Part shown: one piece after another, positions 55,495 to 64,000 of the stretch
How the letters are laid out: each line of letters begins with the position of its first letter
How positions within the stretch are numbered: position 1 is the first letter of the stretch
From: Branchiostoma floridae
Taxonomy: Eukaryota > Chordata > Leptocardii > Amphioxiformes > Branchiostomatidae
DNA: 64,000 nt
Direction of reading: 5' to 3'
Assembly (NCBI RefSeq): GCF_000003815.2
Contig: NC_049990.1
Span: 14,923,875 to 14,987,874 of the forward strand
The notes under the pieces: generated by a model
Told to the model about the DNA's origin: nothing
What the model saw: only the letters and a program-made list of their open reading frames with translations
The model's database searches: none
Position numbers and translations under genes: made by a program

Positions 55495-56642
55495 TTAACA
55501 ACATGACCAAACTGACACAGAGTCATAAGAAAATGTTGGTCTTATATACTTATGTACCGATGCTGAACAACAGAATAAAGATCTAGTAGCATAGTCTGTG
55601 TAAATAGTACAACTTTTTCATACACTTTCTTGTGAAGTGCGTCTCAAATCGTCAAAGGCAACCTCATTGAACAACTTAGTGTGTTTTCATAGGTAAAAAG
55701 CCAGGCACATGATCAACATAGAAAGAGTTTATTAAGTGAAAAAGACTTCCAGAGGTTCAAATGTTCAGAAATCAAATATTGAGTCAGAACAAAGATAGTC
55801 ATTAACTACAGTTACTGTAAAAAGCGCACACCAGTCCTTTGTTTTATAATTATATTCTTTATCATAATACCCCAGGCCTGTTCTACTGTAAAAGGTTATG
55901 CCAGCTGTCTTCAAAGTTTGATGAAAGACCTTTAGAAGTCATTGAACTTAATAGATAATCTGTAATGACGGTGCCAACCTCACGTAATTGTAACAACTCA
56001 CTGATAGTGATCTCTAATGCCACTGATAGTGATCTCTCGCCACTGATAAGATCTTGAGGTCCAGCCTTTCTATAGTTCCCCTCCAAGGTTAATGGTTTGG
56101 ACTGACAGATAGTGAGAGATATCCCTGTACAATGGGATGACCAGGATGTGTCAATAAAAGGCTTAAGCATGAAGTGGCCCAACTTTCAGGCCAATGTTTC
56201 CAGTCGTTTTCCACTCAATTGCCAAAAGGACTGAGTACATTTACATTTTATACATTCAGTTCAGTTTCTTGTTGTTTAGTATCATACAAAATCTTTTGTA
56301 TCTGTCTAAGTCTAACTGCCTTTTGGTCTAACACACCAGCTTTACAGGCATGCAGAGTGGCAGCAGCTGGTCATATATACACTGAACAATCTGTCACACC
56401 TAACTTTTGCACATCTAATTGTAAACATTGTTTAAGGCTATCTAATAAGGCCTGTACTGTACTTGGCAAAGAGTTCCACTCTGCATTTAGTGTACAATAC
56501 CAAACAGTACCTCCATTTTACATGGAGGTAAATATGTTTGAATGCATTAATCTTGGGTTGACTGTTTCTTTGTTTTTGTTTTTTCTTGGGAGTAGTCTTT
56601 GAGATGCTTTGTACAAGTAGTAGGTGAGTTCATTGGTATATC

Positions 56643-56975
56643 TTGATCAGATTCTTGAAAAGCGACTTTAAATTTACTGTGGAGTTCAATTCCAGCATAA
56701 AGGAAATGCTTATTCCGGAAAATTGTATATTTTTCTTAGGTGACCTAGATCCTAATCTCGGCCTTCAACAAGGTGATATAAACAGAGTCCAAGGACTTGT
56801 AAATGTTCATTTTTTGTCAGAGGAAAACATAGCGAGCAAAAATTCTGAACATTTTGTATTGACGATCTCGCGAGTTCAAACACATACTTTTTTGATCGGC
56901 GTTTGTAAAGAAGGCACAATTCAGCGTTTGGCTGCCACGCTGTTCTGACAAATAAACCATTTGATTGATTGATTG
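56643..56975 (+). repeat. Unrecognised 101-codon frame ending at a GATT-repeat tail; possible retroelement end
   Basis: The frame 56643-56948 ends 20 bases before GATTGATTGATTG, with AATAAA between. Such tails are usual for L2/CR1-type non-LTR elements and their SINEs. The protein shows no reverse-transcriptase or endonuclease motif, so coding value is doubtful. Confidence 0.3.
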
Positions 56976-57299
56976 TTTTAAAAAGATGTTTATGAGGTTG
57001 CATGTTGCTTTCAATCCGAAATAAGCTAGGGAAATAAAGCATAGTAAAAGACTAAAAAAATGCAGTAACTGTTGATCCATCCCCAATGGTTAGCATTGGT
57101 GCCCGCCATTATACAAAATGAAGTCCATCATTATATTGTAATGCCATTTTATTTACATAATTCTCTTTCTTGAATGGTACAAATCAGTTCATGTTGTGTA
57201 AAAAAAAAACATGCAAAAGTTATGACGATTCGTCAACCCCTTCTTATTATCAAGTCGTTCTCCTTCTTAGTCTCAAACAAAATGATACCCCGCAGTTAA

Positions 57300-57565
57300 A
57301 AAAACTGTAAGGAGGCCCAAACCTACACCACTTCTACCATATGATTGAAAAATCATTATGTTCAGAATACGAGATATCAAAATCTGAAGTCCTGCTGCAG
57401 TACTTTGGAAAGTTGCGAGAGGGCTCATAATCTAGCCATTTTTTTGTTTTGCTAAGTTAAACACGGACTAAATATCATAAAGTTTCATCCACAACTTCTC
57501 AAGTTACACTGTTCACACTCAAACACACATCAATGAAAACATGACCTTCTTGGCAAAGGTAATGA
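57300..57565. repeat. Interspersed repeat, copy of the 34560-34800 type
   Basis: GGAGGCCCAAACC, ACCATATGATTG, CTGCTGCAGTAC, TTTCATCCACAACTTCTC, then ATGACCTTCTTGGCAAAGG occur in the same order as at 34.6 kb. Confidence 0.6.
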
Positions 57566-57799
57566 ATTTGAGCTACAGAATGTCTTAAGTTACAGTTAAA
57601 CATTCAAAAAGAAGAGGTTACTACAGGACAACTTGACACCTGTCATCATTAGCACCTGTGATTGATGAGAGATCTGATATGCAAATGAGCAAGATTACCT
57701 CAGGTGCATGGGTCACATTCTTGTCCTGTGGGCATAAAAGTACAATGATCACTAGTATAGAGTTAGAAGGGCATAGTAGTGCAGCCCAGCCCTAACTAA

Positions 57800-58678
57800 A
57801 GCCCCGGTCACAAGAATCATACAACGTCCTTGCGATGGCATATTCCGCGCATCGCACGATGATCGCAGTGAATCGCAGCTAAATCGTAATCAAAATCAGC
57901 CATCGCAGAGCATCGGATGATGTTCAAAAATTTTCCAGTGTCGTACGATTTTACCACTAGTGTCACTTCTGAATAGCTGCCTGACCGCTTTTCTGCTTCT
58001 TTAACCAACATAAACATTATATCACAAGCCTGCCTTTCTGTTCAAGTTTCCCCGTGGTTACGGTTATGGTAAACTGACCCGAAACAGGCGAGTGCTGAGA
58101 TCTGATCTAATTATGAACCCATGATTATGTAGCTATCAAACAAATGCATGCATCACCTGTGCGTGATACTGAATCTGCCACGTGGAAAACATTGCCTTGA
58201 ACACAGGCTCTTCCACAGGCTCTTGTTCTCGGGTTGCTACAGTGAACAGTTGCAGCTGATATATCATATAGTTTCTTTTTTCGTCAACAACGACAATATG
58301 AGGGGAAACTGAAACCATGACCATTATGCTAAGAATTTATAAATCTTTAACTTCATCAGTAGCAAAAAAATGGCCGTAATGAAGTCTGATATGGGGGCAA
58401 TAAAAATCGTACGACGGTGGAGAAATTTTGAACATGTTCAAAATCTATTTCAGCCCTATTTTCGTCATAGGATGCTCCCCAATTTACTATGATTCACCTG
58501 CGATTGACGCAGGTTCGCTCTTATGACCTCATCGTACGATGCACTACGATTCTTGTGACCACAACTTTATATATTTAAACCATTGCTTCCGATTCTTCCC
58601 CGACTTACGACGTACTGCGCTTATGCCAAGCATAAAATCGCCATCGCAGTCAATCGTACGATTCTTGTGACCGGGGCT
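57800..58678. mobile_element. PIF/Harbinger-like MITE, AGCCCCGGTCACAAGAATC family, 879 bp
   Basis: Ends AGCCCCGGTCACAAGAATC and GATTCTTGTGACCGGGGCT are exact complements, flanked by TAA on both sides (57797-57799, 58679-58681). The interior has many (G)ATCG(C/T)A(C/G) words. The subterminal word GATTCTTGTGACC recurs at about 58548, which suggests an internal or nested terminus. Confidence 0.95.
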
Positions 58679-58754
58679 TAAGGCAATGTTGATTTGAGTA
58701 TGATTCACATGGATGGCAGCCTCTGGAAACCCCAACACTGATGCAAGTGTGCAT

Positions 58755-60089
58755 ATTGTGCCCCCCCCCCAAAAAAAGTTTTGCCAAAAAATTTTTTACA
58801 ATGAAATGTAAGTGCTTTAAAGAAGGTTGAACAAATTAATGAGTACATAGTATATAAGAGACAGTAATAAGTATACCAAACTAAAGATTCTTCATTTTTG
58901 TTTAATTGAAATTTTTGTTGTTGTTGGAATTGATGTCGGCATTCTATGACATAAGTACACGTTTCCAATACTTTTTTTTACAATGATATCTCTCTTTCTA
59001 CCTATAGACATAGTTTTTGCAGCTGCTTTGTACGATTTATAGTATTGGTTGAAACTGTTTTTAAGAAACAGCCAAAAATTGATGTGCCGATGCCGATAAT
59101 CAAATCAACCATTAGTGCTGTTAATATAGTAGAATTATAATACAATCTTGACACTGTATTGTTATTCATAGACTCGGTGATGGAGGTTTAGATTTTATGT
59201 CCCTTTCCCCAACAGCTAAAGAAGTTGATAACTCATTTCAATGATCAAAAGCAACATTGACCATGTTGAAGGTCTTTACTCTAAAACATAATTTGGGGGA
59301 GAATTAAAATACTGTAAACAACTGCATTGTATAAGATATTATCTTAAGTACAAGTACTGTATCTGCTTCCTTTAGAGAGATGCTCTTGAGATGTCAGTCC
59401 CAAAATCAAGCACTTGTTACTTGTCTTATCTGAACAAAATTTGTTTTCATGCACAAGAATTTCAAAAGGCATGAATGCCAGCAAGCCCCAAACAATTATG
59501 CTGTATATACAATGTACTACCAACAAGGTAATGGTGTATGTTCAGTATATAAAATAGATGTGGAGTATATAAAATAGTGCCCAACCGACCATATTCAGTA
59601 AACTGTCAACACTACTGAATAAACCGTACACAGTTTGATCGTTTACTGGCGTGTGAGTATCGACAGGTTTATTGTTGATGTATTTTTGAGAATGCATGAT
59701 TTACATGTGAGATAGCATAGATGACATGATGATTCACATACTGTACAAAAGGGTCTGTTTCTGGTGATTTCAGTTGTGAATATTAGATAGTACTAAGTTT
59801 GTGTGGTCCCCTTTCTTATGTCTTTCTAACGATGCAATGGATGTCACTCGAAACATTCAGAAGTATATCTTTTTAGTATTACCCAGTTGTACAGATTAAA
59901 TTGCCTTAGATATGACCAGACTTTGCATGATGTACTAAATAACCAATAAACTGGTGGATGGATCGACTGATATTAGTGATAAGTATCTAATACCAAGAGC
60001 ACAAAAAAGAACACACGAATAGTACTGAGTGGTATTTGTATTTTACCAGAACTATCGTGGCATGGAATTTGTTATAGAAACTGCCAAGC
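58755..60089. other. AT-rich non-coding stretch
   Basis: It starts with a C-run and A-run (about 58761-58777). No exon or RNA gene recognised. Confidence 0.4.
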
Positions 60090-60245
60090 TTCAGTTAGGG
60101 AATCCGATGTCCCTTAGATAAGATGGTAAATGTTTGTGTTTGAGGAGAGACACACCTCGAGCACATTAAAGAACCCACCGCACTTATCGAAAAGAGTAGG
60201 GGCCCTTCCCGCTGTGAGTGGATCAAATAAAAGGAGGTTTACCGG
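60090..60245 (-). repeat. Interspersed repeat, inverted copy of the 16345/51487 family
   Basis: AGCACATTAAAGAACCCACC, GGGGCCCTTCCC and GTGAGTGGATCAAATAAA match the complement of the 51.5-kb element. Confidence 0.55.
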
Positions 60246-60800
60246 GTAGGAAATAAACAACAAATGACAAATCCAAAGTCTTATTTTGAACGATTTTTAA
60301 TGTACCCGAGATACAAGATTAAGCAATATCGTGGGATGTCCTGTACTGTAGTATTTCATTGTCTTAAATTGTTCCCCTTTGGCGTACTATAACGGTTGTG
60401 ACCTGGACTCCATGTCAATTTCTTATCTTCAAATAAAGAAAGATTTTACTACTTGACCCTTTAACCCCAAGTTGTTTCAGATGTGATCAAGATTGTGTAG
60501 CCTAACTGTACGACTGAATAATGTGATTTTACTGGGCCTGGCATGTTTATACCATTTCACCTGATTGGCCAGATCTGTAACTCCTTGCCCCCCTCCCCCC
60601 GGGCCATCTCGGCTCGACCCTGTCATTAGCCACTCATTACTGGACCCTCAACTCCTATCATTATATATCCAGGTGACAAACCCTTTAATCTGCCACATCA
60701 TGAGTTGTAATTGTTCCACCGCCGGCATTCCTCCCCATTAGGTCCTCTCATTGGGAGTGAAATCGATTAACGACGGACCACACCTCGCCTGGGCCTTGTT

Positions 60801-61171
60801 ATTAAACAAACAGGCCTGTGGCCCCCCTGTAATTCAGTATTCAGTGTGCCTCTGTCTTTTGGAATGGTAGATACCCTGCTGAGATGGTAGCAGGATAAAA
60901 ACATTATCTTTCAATTCTTCAAGAACTTGTTCTATATGTTCAAACTAGTCCCAAAACTCTGTCGATAACTTTCACAAAGTATCAAACAAACATGCCTGTG
61001 GCCTCCCTGTAATTCACTAATATCCAGTGTGCCTCTGTCTTTTGGAATGGTAGATTCCCTGCTGAGATGCTGGCATGATGAAAACATGATTATCTTTTAG
61101 TTCTTCAAGACTTAGTATACATTAAGTACATGCAAAGTTAAAAAAAAAACTTTGATAAATTTCACAAAGTA
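60801..61171 (+). repeat. Diverged tandem duplication, unit about 180 bp
   Basis: AAACAAACA(G/T)GCCTGTGGCC begins at 60804 and 60984. CAGTGTGCCTCTGTCTTTTG is identical in both and each unit ends TTTCACAAAGTAT. Confidence 0.88.
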
Positions 61172-62591
61172 TTTCGAAGGAACTTCAAAGAAGGTTAGAC
61201 ATCCAAGTAATAAGATACGCCAAATAGCAGTTGCTTTTTGAAACTGTCAGACATTTCAGTTAGAATCCATTATCTTTGGTAGTGCATGGACGCTACCTGA
61301 AATATCTTTAACTTACTGTTTCTAAAATCATACCCAGTTGTATGAGTAATTGATTTTTTTTGCATATTTTGAAGAAAGTCACTATTGATCGCGATATAGT
61401 ACTGGGATTTTAAAAGTCTGTTTTTTCCATACTGAATATTCTTCTTTGTGAATAAGACTTTAATTATATGACTTCAATGATGACAAAATACAGATCTCCG
61501 TTCACAGTCATCTTTTGGGTTGGTCAGCAGACAGTAGGCACATCTGTTCTTTTTCATATCTAGCCTTCAAAGTTAAACTAATGACTTGTGGGCTACATTT
61601 TCCTATTAGTGATCTTGAAGGTAATACTAGTTAATGAACAAATCTTTAAACGTTGCACCTATTAGTAGTATTACAGTTACGTATTGTTAACATGAGTGAA
61701 AACAGCTTATAATGTTGCTTACTGCTTGTAATACCGGTAATATATATTTCGATAGTTTAGACTTAAAGTGTGGTAGTCTCCACATGTGTTATAGTTGGAT
61801 GCGCCAGTCTGTAGTGATCACACCATCACAGGTGATCAAAGCACCCACCTGTTAGACACCCCCTCATTAAGGGCTTTGATGTGGCGGGTGCAGATGAGGT
61901 GGCCCAGGGCTGCCCCCTACCTGCCGCGCCTCCTGGTGTGCACCTCAGCACAGGTGTGCTTCTCACCTGCCTACAGGTTACCTGTTTTGTTCTTCCTCTC
62001 TTCCAGGCATCTTTCTAACAATTGGATTTATAACAGTGAAAACTTGAGTCTTGTCATCTAGGCCAATTTCTGTGTCCATACACCTATGGTATTATAGCCA
62101 AGGACTAAGTGATAAAAGGTGTCTATAATGAGGGTCATTAAAGGCCTTAGCTTGACCCTTGCTAGCCCCCATGTTGTGACCAGTGGGTGACCCCAATGTA
62201 GAGTTCAAAAGGGTACCAGTGCTGGACGGTGAACCCCCTATAGCTGCCTGGAATCACACATTAATTCGTCTTCAAAGTGAAATTTTGGTACCCACGACAA
62301 TTTGAATTGCAATCACCATAAGGAACAACATTTAACTGATATATTGTGAAGTCTGTTAAGCCAAACTCAGTAAGAAAGTGTAATCTACATGTAGGAATTG
62401 CTGATTTTGTCAGGTATTTCATACTTCATCAAATGGTGCTGTTCAGTTATTCCTGTCCTTGGTGCTAAAATCACATCCATCGGGTACCATACAATGGTTG
62501 TTCTGGCTTGTAAAAAGAGATTGTATGGCAAAATCTCCTTATCAAAAAATAATATTATGCTTTCTGAACCATCAAAACTAGTTGCTTCATT

Positions 62592-63300
62592 CCCTTCGTG
62601 AAACGAAGGGTTTGTTTTGAGTGCTGTTTGTGTGTGAGAGGGACGTTTGTCAGCCTGATAACTGGGGAAGGCATGGATGGATTGTTTTGATATTTGGTAT
62701 GTGGGTAGGGTTAGACATGACGAAGGAATGGTAGGAATTGCGTTACGGCAGGGCGCTCTAGCGGAGTGTTATTGTACTGCAGCAGAACTTCCGGTTTTGA
62801 TTTTTTTTTGGGGACTTTTTTGGGTGATGATTTTTACGTGGTAGGTAGCTGTGTAAATGAATAGTAAGGTGTGTAAGTTTTGGCCACTTAGGGGTTTTGC
62901 TGGGGCGGTGAAAGTCATTCTTGTGTTAGGTTTTGAGAAGGAATAATGCAAGCAGGGGTCGATGGATCGGAATGACTGTAGGTATGCAGATAGCTTACGT
63001 AGTGATGTACATAATTGTATGATTGTTATGCAAATTAGGAGGTAATTAGCAGAATGCGATAGGTATGTTTGGAAACCGTTGTATGGTGCGTGTCTGTGTA
63101 CAGAAAAGCTCGCGAACGGCTGGACAGATTGCTCTGATATTTGGTATGTGGGTAGTTCTTGAGAAGGAGAAGAAACGTACGAGGCATTTTTTCGTTTAGT
63201 GGCTTTTGACGGTTTTGCAGGGGATGTTTGTAGGTGGAAAATGGGTTTTACGCAATCGTAGGTATTACGCAATCGTGGGTATTACGCAATCGTGCTATAT
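62592..63300. mobile_element. Interspersed repeat opening with an 8-bp hairpin CCCTTCGT-GAA-ACGAAGGG
   Basis: The hairpin occupies 62592-62610. It is followed by TTGTTTTGATATTTGGTATG...GCGCTCTAGCGGAG...CTGCAGCAGAACTTCCGGTTTTG, a succession also seen (diverged) in the element at 29246. A second half-unit (TCTGATATTTGGTATGTGGG) starts near 63130. Confidence 0.6.
63248..63298 (+). repeat. Three copies of a 17-bp repeat (TTACGCAATCGTGGGTA)
   Basis: Three head-to-tail units with one or two differences each. Confidence 0.95.
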
Positions 63301-64000
63301 TTAGGTGATATTACGTCATGCCGATGGGCTTCATGCTTACCCCGTCCCAACAGGAAGTGATCCCAAAGGTCATAGTTGCGCAATAGAGAAAATGGTTTAT
63401 AGGGACAGTACATTATACATGATGGGGTGTGCATGTTCCCCATAAGATTTGATAATCTGTAGACTAAGGGCAATGATGATATTGTATACAGGGGCGTGTA
63501 TTACACGTTTTAAAAGGGTCGCACATGTAACAGTTACTACCGGTACAATACACTGATGAACAAAGCAGGGTTTGTTTTTCACAGTAACTTGCAGTCATTG
63601 ATGAGATTGTTTATAGGGAGTTTACATTAGACATATGGGATACACAATGTAGTGGACTGCATTGTGAAACAAAGAATGTTACGACATCATCATTGTTGCA
63701 ACCATTGATACATTTGCTTCCGGCGGTGGATTTGTTATCCTACCTGCTGAAATTGGACAAATTTCTTGTCGGGATAAGCATTTGGTCTCTCTTCCAAGGA
63801 AGAAATTATGCATATTTTATGTTATCCCGGACAGAAAAGGTGTCGCGAGGCGTATGGTCCTATTGACTGACAAGCCCCGTGCGGGCGGATAAAGCGTTCC
63901 CGCCACGGCACGGCCATTTGTACTGATATGTGGCGAGAACGTTTGGGCAAGAGACACGGGGTCATGTCAGAACTTCAATGAGTTCCAAGTCGCAAGCCCA

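Noticed and set aside
56174-56602. 142-codon plus-strand frame
   Set aside because: Ser/Cys/Phe-rich with no motif; ends in an interspersed-repeat-like terminus (acctccatttta/catggaggta).
62769-63272. 167-codon minus-strand frame
   Set aside because: Lies entirely in an interspersed repeat that is also seen at 29.2 kb and includes its 17-bp tandem repeats.
63248-63298. Possible CRISPR-like direct repeats
   Set aside because: Three 17-bp head-to-tail units without spacers in eukaryotic DNA; a plain tandem repeat.

Overview
The window looks like nuclear DNA of an invertebrate deuterostome, most probably a cephalochordate (amphioxus, Branchiostoma). The reasons are a split, spliced gene with GT-AG introns, AT-rich non-coding DNA, many short inverted-repeat elements (MITEs), and several copies of a tRNA-derived SINE type that I recognise from amphioxus genomes. 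The species assignment is inference. Two 100-base N runs (11604-11703 and 16895-16994) show that it is a scaffolded assembly.

Only two genes can be supported. (1) On the minus strand, 6388-7368 is an intact, intronless, GC-rich 326-residue C2H2 zinc-finger protein, probably a transcription factor. It has four N-terminal fingers (the second with an unusual Cys-to-His change), an acidic/Ser linker, a Pro/His/Ala-rich middle and one isolated C-terminal finger. (2) On the plus strand, from 28403, is the 5' part of a 5'-nucleotidase domain-containing gene of the NT5DC2/NT5DC3 type. Five exons (28403-28574, 30672-30847, 31561-31691, 32695-32785, 39211-39282) join in frame to give 214 residues: a presequence-like N-terminus, the HAD motif I (D87-x-D89-x-T91) and the conserved GLHYD and KIDAFH blocks. 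I could not find the remaining C-terminal part (more than half of the usual length) in the 24.7 kb downstream. Exon 1 starts at an AAAGATGGCGGC context (TISU/YY1-like), with a CRE-like TGACGTCA about 45 bases upstream.

Layout: 1-6.4 kb, a 173-bp tandem repeat, SINE fragments and MITEs. 6.4-7.4 kb, the zinc-finger gene. 7.4-28.3 kb, intergenic and very dense in short inverted-repeat elements of at least five families, with a 179-bp tandem repeat broken by an N gap and a CA-rich low-complexity block. 28.3-39.3 kb, the NT5DC 5' half, with a 1-kb interspersed repeat in intron 1, a MITE nested inside another MITE in intron 2, and a tandemly duplicated tRNA-like SINE in intron 3. 39.3-64 kb, no recognisable exon; it is either a very long intron or sequence beyond a broken gene model, and carries four MITEs with clean 3-bp target-site duplications, SINEs, an alternating tandem repeat and a few GC-richer blocks that could be regulatory.

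The two genes show no sign of working together. I saw no operon, CRISPR array, rRNA, intact tRNA, viral gene or toxin gene, and no convincing new multi-gene system. What is notable is the element ecology: several MITE families with readable boundaries, nested and chimeric clusters, and one dispersed sequence of unknown class (14.7, 15.9 and 17.6 kb).
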